From: Bog-756 sp963699345
GTDB lineage: Bacteria > Actinomycetota > Acidimicrobiia > Acidimicrobiales > RAAP-2
Length of the DNA stretch: 64,000 nucleotides
Assembly: GCA_963699345.1 (NCBI GenBank)
Contig: CAVOTL010000005.1
Span: forward strand, 248,001 to 312,000
Reading direction: 5' to 3'
This document shows positions 45,230-53,447 of the stretch, piece by piece; within the stretch, counting starts at the first letter, position 1; each line of letters opens with the position of its first letter. A model generated the notes under the pieces. That model saw only the letters and a list, made by a program, of their open reading frames with translations, searched no databases and had not been told where the DNA came from. Position numbers and translations under genes: made by a program.

Positions 45230-45727
45230 ATGCCCGGTAGCGACCAGCACCCGATCGGAGGCCCGTCGGCGGACGCGGGCCGGATCGCCTTCGTCCAGTC
45301 CGAATGGCACGGGGACCTCGTCGACCGCTGCCGCGACGCCTTCGTGGAGGAGATCGGCCGCCTCGGCACCGATCCGGGTCGCATCGACCTGTTCCGGGTG
45401 CCCGGAGCGTTCGAGATCCCACTCCACGCCCAGCGTCTCGCCGCCTCCGGCCGGTACGCCGCCGTGGTGGGGGCCGGCCTGGTCGTCGACGGGGGCATCT
45501 ACCGCCACGAGTTCGTGGCCGAGGCGGTGGTCGGTGGCCTGATGCGCGTCCAGCTCGACACGGACGTGCCCGTGTTCTCGGTCGTCCTCACGCCCCACCA
45601 GTTCCACGGGCACGACGCCCACGCCGGATTCTTCGGCGGCCACCTGACCACCAAGGGGATCGAGGCGGCCCAGGCCTGCGCCCGCACCCTCGACAGCCTG
45701 GCCGCGCTGCCGGGTCGCGCCGCCTGA
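45230..45727 (+). CDS. ribH: 6,7-dimethyl-8-ribityllumazine synthase, RibH2 type
   Basis: 165 residues. VPGAFEIPLHAQRLA is the lumazine-synthase core, but the rest follows the type-II (RibH2) pattern of rhizobia and Brucella: DGGIYRHEFVAEAVVGGLM, VQLDTDVPVFSVVLTPHQFH, and FFGGHLTTKGIEAAQACA. Type II enzymes are decamers with weak or special roles. No other riboflavin gene is nearby, so this is probably not the housekeeping copy. ATG with GAGGAG upstream, and a KstR-like operator in the promoter. Confidence 0.88.
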   Translation: MPGSDQHPIGGPSADAGRIAFVQSEWHGDLVDRCRDAFVEEIGRLGTDPGRIDLFRVPGAFEIPLHAQRLAASGRYAAVVGAGLVVDGGIYRHEFVAEAVVGGLMRVQLDTDVPVFSVVLTPHQFHGHDAHAGFFGGHLTTKGIEAAQACARTLDSLAALPGRAA

Positions 45728-45739
45728 CCCCGACCCCGC

Positions 45740-46726
45740 CTACCGCGGAGCCAGGCCCTCGACGGCGGCGGCCAGCTCGGCGCCGAAGGGCAGGACGGCC
45801 AGCACCGGGATGTCGACCCCGTTGTCCACGTAGCGGGCCACATGGTCGCGGCACTCGGCGAACGAGCCGTGCACGATCAGGTCGTCGACCACCTCGTCGG
45901 GCACGGCGTCGAGGGCCGCCTTGCGGTCACCCTCCTTCCAGAGGCGCCACATGTCGTCGAGGGCGTCCTGTCGACCGAGCCACCGGTGGAACTCGGCGTA
46001 GACGCCGACGTTCAGGTAGGCGGTGATCATGCGGCGCCCGATGGCCCGGCACATGTCGGCGTCCTCGCTCGGGATCACGAAGATCCGGGCCGCCACCGGC
46101 ACGTCGGCCCCGACCTCGGGCGTCACGGTGGCCACGTCGGCCGCCGACAGCCAGTTGATGATGACCCCGTCGGCCACCCGTCCGGCCAGCCGCAGCATGC
46201 CCGGGCGCAGGGCGGCCAGGAAGATCGGCGGCGGGTGCTCGACCGGACGGGCCAGTCGGAACCCCCGCACCTCGAACGTGTCGTAGGCGGTGTCGACCTT
46301 GCCCCCGGCGAGGGCCTCCCGCAGGAAGGCGATCGTGTCCCGCACCCGCTTGTAGGGCTCGGTGAACGGCACCCCGTTCCACCGCGTCACGATCACGTCC
46401 GAGGAGGTCCCGAGTCCGAAGGTGAAGTGGCCGGGAGCGGCCTCGGCCAGGGCGGCCACGCTCTGGGCGAGCAGCGCCGGCCCCCGCGTGTAGGCCGGGA
46501 TGATGGCCACCCCCAACTGCAGTTCCGGCGTCCACGCGGCGGCCAGAGCCAGCGGGGTGAAGCCGTCGACGCCGTCGGTCTCGGCCGACCAGACGTCGGT
46601 GTAGCCCAGCCGTCGGAGGTCCTCGTACCAGCGACGGTGCTCGGTCAGCGGGATCCCGTCGAAGGGGACGGTGATCCCCAGGCGGGGCCCGGTGGGCGTG
46701 TCGGTGGGATCCTCGGGCGCGGTCAT
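45740..46726 (-). CDS. LLM-class F420-dependent oxidoreductase
   Basis: 328 residues from the ATG at 46726, with GGAGG upstream. LGITVPFDGIPLTEHRRWY, GYTDVWSAETDGVDGFTPLA and HFTFGLGTSSDVIVTRWNGV match the F420-dependent family of actinobacteria. Ends near FGAELAAAVEGLAPR. It converges on the lumazine synthase gene. Confidence 0.88.
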   Translation of the reverse strand: MTAPEDPTDTPTGPRLGITVPFDGIPLTEHRRWYEDLRRLGYTDVWSAETDGVDGFTPLALAAAWTPELQLGVAIIPAYTRGPALLAQSVAALAEAAPGHFTFGLGTSSDVIVTRWNGVPFTEPYKRVRDTIAFLREALAGGKVDTAYDTFEVRGFRLARPVEHPPPIFLAALRPGMLRLAGRVADGVIINWLSAADVATVTPEVGADVPVAARIFVIPSEDADMCRAIGRRMITAYLNVGVYAEFHRWLGRQDALDDMWRLWKEGDRKAALDAVPDEVVDDLIVHGSFAECRDHVARYVDNGVDIPVLAVLPFGAELAAAVEGLAPR

Positions 46727-46762
46727 GGCCTCCGTAATACACCCTTCGGGCACACTGCTCCC

Positions 46763-47016
46763 ATGAGCACCGACCCCGAGACCCGCACCCGAGGAGTGCA
46801 GCTCGCGCTCCCTCCCTTCCCGACCCCGAGCCGGCATCGGGCCCGACCGCGGTGCCCGACTCCGTAGCCACCGGACCCGGGGATGGCCACCCGGTCCACG
46901 ACGGACGCGATGACGACCGCGGGTGGCGGCTCGACGAGCACACCCGCCAGATCGGCATCCGGGGCATCGCCGAGGCCCGCGCCCGCTTGCGGGCCGGTTC
47001 GGGACGCGCCGCCTGA
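46763..47016 (+). CDS. Small conserved protein, probable frameshift
   Basis: Two ways to read it. From the ATG at 46763 (MSTDPETRTRG...) the frame closes at 46867; a one-base deletion near 46796 would join it to the downstream frame ending RGWRLDEHTRQIGIRGIAEA and RARLRAGSGRAA at 47016, giving about 84 residues. Otherwise a GTG at 46852 gives a 54-residue protein. The helical WRLDEHTRQIGIRGIAEA stretch looks conserved. Function unknown. Confidence 0.5.
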
Positions 47017-47028
47017 CCGGTCGCCGAC

Positions 47029-47034
47029 TACGGT
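47029..47034 (+). promoter_or_regulatory. TACGGT -10 box, leaderless start
   Basis: 7 nt before the ATG at 47042. Confidence 0.4.
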
Positions 47035-47041
47035 TCGAGGC

Positions 47042-47884
47042 ATGTCGTCCGTGGCCGAGCGGCTCGGGGCTGACCCCGACGCCCGCTTCCTGATCCTCAA
47101 CTGCGCCGACCTCGGGCTCTGCCACGCCGCCACCACCGGCGTCTACGACGCCCTGCGGGACGGACTCGCCACGTCGGCCTCGTTGCTCGTCCCCGCCCCG
47201 TGGGCCCGGGAGGCGGCGTCCCGCTTCCGGGGTGACGACGTGGGCGTGCGGCTCACCCTCAACGCCGAGCACGACCTCTACCGGTGGGGGCCGATCACCC
47301 AGGCCCCGTCGCTCCTCGACGGCGACGGCGGGTTCCCCCGGACCGTCACCGACGTATGGGACCACGCCGACCTCGACGAGGTGCGCCGCGAGTGCCGGGC
47401 CCAGGTGGAACGGGCCGTCCTGTGGGGCTTCGACATCAGCCACCTCGACGCCCACATGGACGCGTTGGTGCTCCGACCCGAGTTCTTCGACATCTATCTG
47501 GAGCTCGCCGTCGACTTCGCCCTCCCCCTCCGCCTGCCCGACGATGCGGTCGAGCCCCACGTGGGCTTTCCGATCCGCCGGTTGGCCGCCGAGGAGGGTG
47601 TCCTGTTCGCCGACCGGGCGGTGACGGTGCCCGCCGTCGGGGGCCGGGGGGCGCTGCTCGACGCGCTGGGTTCGCTCGGACCCGGTGTGACCGAGATCAC
47701 CCTGCATCCGGCCGTGGACAGCCCCGAACTCCGGGCCGCCACCACGGACTGGCCGTCGCGGGTGTCCGACCTCGGCCTGCTGGTGGGCGATCCCGCCGTG
47801 GCCGAGGCCATCGAGGCCGCCGGCGTCCACCGGATCGGCTACCGGCCGCTCCGCGACGCCATGCGCCATCCCGTCCGACCGTGA
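47042..47884 (+). CDS. ChbG/HpnK (YdjC-like) carbohydrate deacetylase
   Basis: 280 residues. FLILNCADLGLCHAATTGV (metal-binding Asp), VGVRLTLNAEHDLYRWGP and ISHLDAHMDALVLRPEF (His ligands) are the YdjC family signatures. The family removes acetyl groups from N-acetyl sugars. Leaderless ATG. It stands alone. Confidence 0.87.
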   Translation: MSSVAERLGADPDARFLILNCADLGLCHAATTGVYDALRDGLATSASLLVPAPWAREAASRFRGDDVGVRLTLNAEHDLYRWGPITQAPSLLDGDGGFPRTVTDVWDHADLDEVRRECRAQVERAVLWGFDISHLDAHMDALVLRPEFFDIYLELAVDFALPLRLPDDAVEPHVGFPIRRLAAEEGVLFADRAVTVPAVGGRGALLDALGSLGPGVTEITLHPAVDSPELRAATTDWPSRVSDLGLLVGDPAVAEAIEAAGVHRIGYRPLRDAMRHPVRP

Positions 47885-47936
47885 CCACCGCGACCGGGCC
47901 CGCCGTCCCCGGTCCGCTCGGACCGCGCTCCGGCCG

Positions 47937-48579
47937 GTGACCATCACCGGGCTGCTGCTGCTCGACCCCCACGGCTACGACCCCACCCACATCGACTCGG
48001 TGGTGGTCGACGACATCGGCATCGGGGTCGTCCGTCGACGGGGGGAGTCCCCCCGGGTCCTCCCGTGGGAGTCCGTGGTGGGGCATGCGGTGGAACCCTG
48101 GTCCGGTGGCGTCATACCGGCGTGGTGGGTCGACCCCACACCCGGACCGGGATGACGCGGCGGCCGGCCCGTCACCGGTGGACACGCCCGATCCGCCTCC
48201 GCCGGACCGCCGCCTCCCCCACGCCGAGGCCGGCGCGCTCCTGAGCGTCCAGACGCGCACCGGGACGTACCGGTTCCTCCGGTCGGGGGCCGACCCGACC
48301 GAGCTGGCCGCCCGCATCGGGGCCTTCGCCGTCCGCCACCGGGGACCGGCCGGACTCTCCACGGTGACCACGGTGGCCCCGGCCCGCCTGCGCCGTCGGA
48401 TCCGCCGCACGGGATGGGCACGGCTCCAGCCCTACCTCGTGGCGTTGCTGGTGGGGGTGGTGGTCACCGCGGTGACGCTGATCCTCCTGCAGAGCGCCGG
48501 CGTCGTCCACCTCCCCTTCCTGGGGGGCGGCGCCTCCGGATCGCTGCGGCAGGTCGGCTGGCCGGCCCGCTCGACCTAG
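47937..48579 (+). CDS. Membrane-anchored PH-like protein (one frameshift)
   Basis: About 213 residues if one extra base near 48145 is discounted. The first frame (GTG at 47937) gives VVRRRGESPRVLPWESVVGH and PWSGGVIPAWWVDP, then closes at 48155; the next frame continues with GALLSVQTRTGTYRFLRSGA and LAARIGAFAVRHRGP, which read as the second half of the same bacterial PH-like domain. A single transmembrane helix (YLVALLVGVVVTAVTLILLQ) lies near the C-terminus. Function unknown. The stop shares bases with the convergent SCP2 stop. Confidence 0.65.
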
Positions 48580-48964
48580 AACTCGGTCAGGTCGGCCACC
48601 CGCCCGAGGCGCGCCCGACCCTCGTCGGTGCCCGCCAGGGCCAGCAGGTCGAGCAGGGGGGCCATGGCTCCGGTCACCTTCATCCGCCCCTGCATGAACG
48701 CCACCGACGGGTCGAGGTCGCCCGACACCACCGCCCGGGCGTCGGCGTCGGACAGCGTGAGCGTGAGGTCCGGGGCATCCACCGGGCCGGCGCCGCCCCC
48801 CACCAGGCGCCCCCCGGAGAAGGTGGCGTGGCCCGTGGCGTCTCCGCCGGGTCCACCGACCACCTCGACGACGACGGTGCCCTCCAGGGTGGGCGGACCC
48901 CCAACCCGTCGAGGACGGAGCCGGCCGCCTCGAACCACCCCTCGGTCAACCAGGGGGTCGTCAT
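48576..48964 (-). CDS. SCP2-like sterol-carrier domain protein (one frameshift)
   Basis: About 129 residues if one missing base near 48897 is restored. The start ATG at 48964 (MTTPWLTEGWFEAAGSVLDG) overlaps the mca stop (ATGA); after the shift the frame continues TLEGTVVVEVVGGPGG, PDLTLTLSDADARAVVSGDL and FMQGRMKVTGAMAPLLDLL, the SCP2 fold. Binds lipids or acyl chains in other family members. Coupling suggests co-expression with mca. Confidence 0.7.
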
Positions 48965-49863
48965 CGAACGGACTCCGCCGACAGCCCGGCGAAGAGATCG
49001 GTCTCGACCGCCCCGCCGGTCGCCGGCTCCCGCAGGGTGCCGTCGGGATCGCCGGTCAGGGCCAGGCGGTAGTCGTCGTGCGGCTGGATGGTCTCCATCA
49101 CCTCGGGCGGCAGGCCGAACCAGAACCGGGACGTCGGGTCGACCTGGGTGGCGTGGGCCAGCAGCGCCTCGCGGCGCACGTGGGTGTACCCGGTGATGTC
49201 CACCACCGTGGTGGGCACCTCGTCGGGCATCGAGTCCCACCGGGCCCGCCACTCGTCGTCGAACGGCGACTCGATGCCCAACTCCACGAACTTGTCGTGG
49301 ATGGCCCGGAACCGGGCGGCCGAATGGATCGAGTAGTAGAGCTTGGCCGGCTGGTGGGGGGCGCCGGCCTCGGGGTAGCGGTCCGGGTCACCGGCGGCGC
49401 GGAAGGCGGCCAGACCCGCGTCGTGGACCCGCAGATGGTCGGGGTGCGGGTACCCCGACTGGTCGTCGCCGTAGATGACCATCGCCTGGGGCCGCGTGCG
49501 CCGGACGATCGCCACCAGACGGCCGGTCGCCTCGTCCAGGGGAGCGGCGGCGAAGCAGTCCGGGTGGGCGTTGGCCTCCGACCCGGCCATTCCCGAATCG
49601 CGGTAGCCGAGCATCACGACCTCGTCGTAGCCGATGACGGCGGTGGCGGCGTCGAGTTCGCGGCGCCGCACGGCGGCGATGTCGGCCCGCACCTCGGGGG
49701 TGTCGAGCGCCGGGTTGAGGATCTCGCCCTCGGCGCCGTCGGTGCAGCACACCAGCACGGTGTGGACGCCCTCGGCGTGGTACCGGGCGACGGTCCCCGC
49801 ACCCTTGGAGGCTTCGTCGTCGGGGTGGGCGTGGACGGTCAGGAGACAACGTTCGGCGGGCAC
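48961..49863 (-). CDS. mca: Mycothiol S-conjugate amidase
   Basis: 300 residues from the GTG at 49863; the frame is open slightly further, but TAGCGT lies 7 nt upstream of this GTG and family members begin with ERCLLTVHAHPDDE. Zinc ligands in HAHPDDEASKGAG and PHPDHLRVHD; VLVCCTDGAEGEILNP is characteristic of Mca. It cleaves mycothiol conjugates of toxins to mercapturic acids for export. Direct evidence that this organism uses mycothiol. Confidence 0.92.
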   Translation of the reverse strand: MPAERCLLTVHAHPDDEASKGAGTVARYHAEGVHTVLVCCTDGAEGEILNPALDTPEVRADIAAVRRRELDAATAVIGYDEVVMLGYRDSGMAGSEANAHPDCFAAAPLDEATGRLVAIVRRTRPQAMVIYGDDQSGYPHPDHLRVHDAGLAAFRAAGDPDRYPEAGAPHQPAKLYYSIHSAARFRAIHDKFVELGIESPFDDEWRARWDSMPDEVPTTVVDITGYTHVRREALLAHATQVDPTSRFWFGLPPEVMETIQPHDDYRLALTGDPDGTLREPATGGAVETDLFAGLSAESVR

Positions 49864-49870
49864 GCCGATC

Positions 49871-49876
49871 ACGCTA
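49871..49876 (-). promoter_or_regulatory. TAGCGT -10 box, leaderless start of mca
   Basis: Read leftward, 7 nt before the GTG at 49863. Confidence 0.45.
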
Positions 49877-49892
49877 CCGGGATGCCGGGGCA

Positions 49893-49898
49893 TACACT
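49893..49898 (+). promoter_or_regulatory. TACACT -10 box of the psp cluster
   Basis: About 31 nt before the pspA ATG; no clear -35 box is seen. It lies back to back with the mca promoter. Confidence 0.4.
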
Positions 49899-49929
49899 GC
49901 AGGTTGAGCGTGAGGAAGGACCGTCGCCA

Positions 49930-50700
49930 ATGGGTGTCATGAAGCGCATGTCAGGGATTCTCCAGGCCAAGACGAACAAGCTCCTGGACAAGGCGGAGGA
50001 TCCCCGGGAGTCCCTGGACCTCTCGTACCAGAAGCTGCTGGAGAACCTCCAGAAGGTGCGGCGGAGCGTGGCCGACGTCACCACCGCCAAGAAGCGCATC
50101 GAGCTGCAGGCCACCCAGCTGCAGGGCCAGGCCGACAAGCTCCAGCAACAGGCCAAGGACGCCCTCTCCCAGAACCGCGAGGACCTGGCCCGGGAGGCAC
50201 TGGCCCGCCGGGCGGCCATCGCCCCGCAGCTCGCCGAACTCCAGACCCAGCACCAGCAGGTGGCCGACCAGGAGGCCAAGCTGATCGCCACGGCCCAGAA
50301 CCTGCAGGCCCAGGTGGACGCTTTCCGCACCAAGAAGGAGACCATGAAGGCCACCTACACGGCGGCCGAGGCCCAGACCAAGATCGGCGAGGCCGTGTCG
50401 GGCATCTCGGAGTCGATGGGCGACGCCGGCATGTCCGTCCAGCGGGCCCAGGACAAGATCGACAGCATGCAGGCCCGCGCCGGTGCCATGGACGAGCTGC
50501 TCTCCTCGGGGGCGCTCACCGACCTGGCCAATCCGGTCGACGACATCCAGGCCCAGCTCGACCAGGTGTCGTCGGCCAGCTCGGTCGACGCCGACCTGGC
50601 CGCGCTCAAGGCGGAGATCGGCACCGGCGGAGGCGCCCCGGCCCAGCTCGGCCCGGCCGAGGCGGCGACCCCGGCCACCGATGCGGAGGCCCCCAAGTGA
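49930..50700 (+). CDS. pspA: PspA/IM30-family protein
   Basis: 256 residues, almost entirely coiled coil (about 25-225), starting MGVMKRMSGILQAKTNKLLD with the usual amphipathic N-terminal helix. EDPRESLDLSYQKLLENLQK is diagnostic. ESCRT-III-like membrane-repair protein that binds stressed membrane. It heads the cluster pspA-pspAA-htpX-pspAB; its stop overlaps the next GTG. Confidence 0.93.
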   Translation: MGVMKRMSGILQAKTNKLLDKAEDPRESLDLSYQKLLENLQKVRRSVADVTTAKKRIELQATQLQGQADKLQQQAKDALSQNREDLAREALARRAAIAPQLAELQTQHQQVADQEAKLIATAQNLQAQVDAFRTKKETMKATYTAAEAQTKIGEAVSGISESMGDAGMSVQRAQDKIDSMQARAGAMDELLSSGALTDLANPVDDIQAQLDQVSSASSVDADLAALKAEIGTGGGAPAQLGPAEAATPATDAEAPK

Positions 50701-50975
50701 TCGTGCGCATCCTGGGCGAGGGCCAGTACGACGTGCCCGACGCCGACCGGGGTCGTCTCGGTGAGCTCGAGACCACACTGAACGCCGCCGTCGACGGTGA
50801 CGACGACGACGCCTTCACCGCCGCGTTGGCGGCGGTCATCGCCGAGGTCCGTTCGGTCGGCTCGCTGCTGCCGCCCGACTCCTTCACCGCCTCGGACCTG
50901 GTGGTGCCCTTCTCGGACGCCTCCCTCCGCGAGACGAAGGCCCTCCTCGACGAGCCCGGCGGGGAGCGCGTCTGA
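50697..50975 (+). CDS. pspAA: PspA-associated protein PspAA
   Basis: 92 residues, GTG overlapping the pspA stop (GTGA). IVRILGEGQYDVPDADRGRL and LNAAVDGDDDDAFTAALAA match the PspAA domain found next to pspA in actinobacteria and archaea. The C-terminus has SLLPPDSFTASDLVVPFSDA. Thought to link PspA to partner proteases and membrane proteins. Confidence 0.88.
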   Translation: MIVRILGEGQYDVPDADRGRLGELETTLNAAVDGDDDDAFTAALAAVIAEVRSVGSLLPPDSFTASDLVVPFSDASLRETKALLDEPGGERV

Positions 50976-51009
50976 CCTTGACCGCCACCGCCCGCTCCCG
51001 GATCGCCGC

Positions 51010-51960
51010 ATGAGCACCGCCCGCAACATCCCCAACGACCGGGGTCTCACGCTGCGCATGTTCACGACCGGCCTCATGATCGTGCTCCTCTACGGAGCGG
51101 TCATCGGCCTGCTCATCGCCGTGGGCATCTCGTACGCCGCGGTGCTGGTCATCGCCGGGGCCCTGTTGTTCTGCCAGTACTGGTTCTCCGACAAGATCGC
51201 CCTCTACGGCATGGGCGGCCGCATCGTCACCGCCGAACAGGCTCCCCAGCTCCACGGGGCCATCGACCGGCTCTGCGCCATGGCCGACATGAAGAAGCCC
51301 CGGGTGGCGGTGGCCGACACCGACGTGCCGAACGCCTTCGCCACGGGGCGCAGCCCCAACGAGCGCGGTGGTGTGCGCCACCACCGGGCTCATGCGCCGC
51401 CTCGACGAGCCCGAGCTGGAGGCCGTCCTGGCCCACGAGCTCTCCCACGTGGCCCACCGGGACGTGGCCGTGATGACCATCGCCAGCTTCCTCGGCATGC
51501 TGGCCGGTCTCGTGACCCGGATGATGCTCTGGACGGGGATGATGGGCGGGTTCGGCGGAGGCATGGGCGGCGGTCGGGGGGAAACAACAACCAGGGGGGC
51601 GACAACGCCGCCATGGTCGAGCTCGCCATCCTGGTCGTGTCGGTCGTGGTCTACGCCATCAGCTTCCTGCTCACCATGGCCCTCTCCCGCTACCGGGAGC
51701 TCGCCGCCGACCGGTCCGGCGCCCTGCTCACCGGTCAGCCGTCGGTGCTGGCCTCGGCCCTCGTCAAGGTGACCGGCGACATCGCCCGCATCCCGACCCG
51801 GGACCTGCGCTCCACCGAGACGTTCAACGCCTTCTACTTCACGCCGGCCGTCGCCAAGTCGGGGGTGAGCATCTCCACCCTCTTCTCGACCCACCCCTCG
51901 CTCGACCAGCGCCTGGCCCAGCTCGCCGCCCTCGAGGCCGAGATGGGCCGGCCCTCGTGA
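51010..51960 (+). CDS. htpX: HtpX-like M48 membrane metallopeptidase (two compensating frameshifts)
   Basis: About 317 residues. Two N-terminal membrane helices (about 20-65). The frame breaks near 51363 (after GRSPNER), runs in another frame through VVCATTGLMRRL and the zinc site VLAHELSHVAHRDV, and returns near 51580, where a run of six G probably should be seven. The end is SRYRELAADRSGALL and STHPSLDQRLAQLAALEAEM. The active site is intact, so the enzyme is probably real and the breaks are errors. Psp-linked quality-control protease. Confidence 0.87.
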   Translation: MSTARNIPNDRGLTLRMFTTGLMIVLLYGAVIGLLIAVGISYAAVLVIAGALLFCQYWFSDKIALYGMGGRIVTAEQAPQLHGAIDRLCAMADMKKPRVAVADTDVPNAFATGRSPNERGGVRHHRAHAPPRRARAGGRPGPRALPRGPPGRGRDDHRQLPRHAGRSRDPDDALDGDDGRVRRRHGRRSGGNNNQGGDNAAMVELAILVVSVVVYAISFLLTMALSRYRELAADRSGALLTGQPSVLASALVKVTGDIARIPTRDLRSTETFNAFYFTPAVAKSGVSISTLFSTHPSLDQRLAQLAALEAEMGRPS

Positions 51961-52000
51961 CCTCCGCCACCACCCGGCCCCGGGGCGACCGGAGCTCCTG

Positions 52001-52624
52001 ATGGGCCTGTTCGACACCCTGCTCGGGCGCACCAAGCCGGTCCAGTCGAACCTCGACGCCCTCTTCGCCCTGCCCTCGGCGTCCATCACCCTGCAGAGCG
52101 CGGCGGCCACCACCTTCTCCGGCCATGCCGGCGTGTGCTTCAAACCGCCGTCGGGGCAGGGGTTCGCCGATATGCAGGCCGAGGTGGTCAAGCTCCTGTC
52201 GATGGAGGGGGCCGCGGGCATCACGTCCAGCACCGACTCGTTCGGCTACCAGTGGCTGGTCGTCCAGGATCCCGACGTCGAGGCGCTCGTCACCCAGATC
52301 CACCTGGTCAACTCGTCGCTGGCCGACGCCGGCTGGGGACCCCAGCTGCTCTGTTCGGTATTCGGGCTCGCCCGGCTGGCGGACGCCTCTCCGGACGACC
52401 CCGCCCGGGAGGGCGCCACGGTCGGCGACGGCGCCGTGCTGGCCTCCACGTCCTTCCTCGTCTACCTGTTCAAACGGGGCACCTTCTATCCCTTCGTGCC
52501 CACCGGGCACGAACAGCGCTCGACCGAGGAGGAGTTCAGGCTCCGCAGCCTCCTCGCCGACGACCTGAAGGTGGAGACCGACCTGGATCGCTGGTTCCCC
52601 CTGTGGGACCTGCCGGTGGGCTGA
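52001..52624 (+). CDS. pspAB: PspA-associated protein PspAB
   Basis: 207 residues, ATG with GGAG upstream. MGLFDTLLGRTKPVQSNLDA and LFALPSASITLQSAA at the start and RSTEEEFRLRSLLADDLKVE, RWFPLWDLPVG at the end are the PspAB family pattern. No membrane segments. It completes the four-gene envelope-stress cluster. Confidence 0.9.
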   Translation: MGLFDTLLGRTKPVQSNLDALFALPSASITLQSAAATTFSGHAGVCFKPPSGQGFADMQAEVVKLLSMEGAAGITSSTDSFGYQWLVVQDPDVEALVTQIHLVNSSLADAGWGPQLLCSVFGLARLADASPDDPAREGATVGDGAVLASTSFLVYLFKRGTFYPFVPTGHEQRSTEEEFRLRSLLADDLKVETDLDRWFPLWDLPVG

Positions 52625-52634
52625 CCGGACCGGC

Positions 52635-53018
52635 GTGGAGCTCCTGATCGAGCCGGACCGGTACTCGGTCTGCCGCCTCGACGCCGACGCACCGTGGCCC
52701 GATCCCCCGGCGCCCGGCCGCCTCTACTCGGCCACCCGCACCCCGGACGAGCTGTCCGTCCTCTGCGTCACCGGTCACGAGCCGTCGGGCGCCGAGGTCG
52801 AGTCCGGCTGGCGGGCCCTGCACATCGTCGGCCCGCTGGCGTTCGACCTGGTGGGGATCATCGCCTCGGTGACCGTGCCGCTGGCCGCCGCCGACGTCGG
52901 GGTGTTCGTGGTGTCCACCTACGACACCGACCTGGTGCTGGTCCGCGACGAGGATCTCGAGGGGGCGATCGCCGTCCTGGCCGACGCCGGCCACCCCGTC
53001 CGCCCCGCGCCGCGCTGA
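52635..53018 (+). CDS. ACT-domain protein, amino-acid-binding type
   Basis: 127 residues, GTG start 10 nt after pspAB. Two ACT-like halves: ELSVLCVTGHEPSGAEVESG and VGIIASVTVPLAAADVGVFV, then VSTYDTDLVLVRDEDLEGAI. Resembles the ACT_7/CASTOR-like amino-acid sensors. It may belong to the psp transcript; function unknown. Confidence 0.75.
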   Translation: MELLIEPDRYSVCRLDADAPWPDPPAPGRLYSATRTPDELSVLCVTGHEPSGAEVESGWRALHIVGPLAFDLVGIIASVTVPLAAADVGVFVVSTYDTDLVLVRDEDLEGAIAVLADAGHPVRPAPR

Positions 53019-53447
53019 TCTCCGGGTTTTCTTCGATGCCGCGCCGCCGCGTTGGCGACCTGGGGCTACCCGTTGTTTTCCACAGGTTATCCACCGCAAT
53101 CCCGCCCGGATGGGGGCCTCCCGACTTCGCAACCGAGTTGAAACCCCGGTACACTCGGCGGCTTCCGGACGGGGCACGCTGTGCGCTCCCCGATCGCAAT
53201 GGTCACCCGGCTCGGACGCCGGAGGCGGCCACCGGACGACACCGCTGAGGAGCGAGGCACGTAACCACACACCGCGAACGGACATGAACACCCGCTAGCA
53301 CACCCGGCTCTTGTAGCCAGGCCGGCTCACCCTTCCCGGTGCCCGGCTGGGGCGTTGAATGCGCAGACGTGGGGTCCACCCAACCAGAAGAGAGTCAGAG
53401 CCCGCCGCCCCGCGGTCCGGCCCCGACCGACCAAGGAAAGGTCACCC
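53019..53447. other. Long leader region upstream of the Rpf-type gene
   Basis: 429 bases without a supported gene. It holds two near-DnaA-box 9-mers (53076-53095), a TACACT hexamer at about 53152-53157 that is a candidate -10 box, and several GC-rich inverted repeats in the roughly 290 bases before the ATG at 53448. In other actinobacteria rpf genes often have a c-di-AMP riboswitch in such a leader; I could not confirm its core motifs here. Confidence 0.45.
53076..53095 (+). other. Two near-consensus DnaA boxes
   Basis: TTTTCCACA (53076-53084) and TTATCCACC (53087-53095) each differ from the DnaA box TTATCCACA by one base and are two bases apart. No dnaA, dnaN or AT-rich unwinding region is nearby, so this is not oriC; it may be a DnaA-regulated site or chance. 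Confidence 0.35.

Noticed and set aside
53076..53095. Replication origin at the near-DnaA boxes
   Set aside because: Only two imperfect boxes, no AT-rich region, and no dnaA, dnaN or gyr genes nearby.
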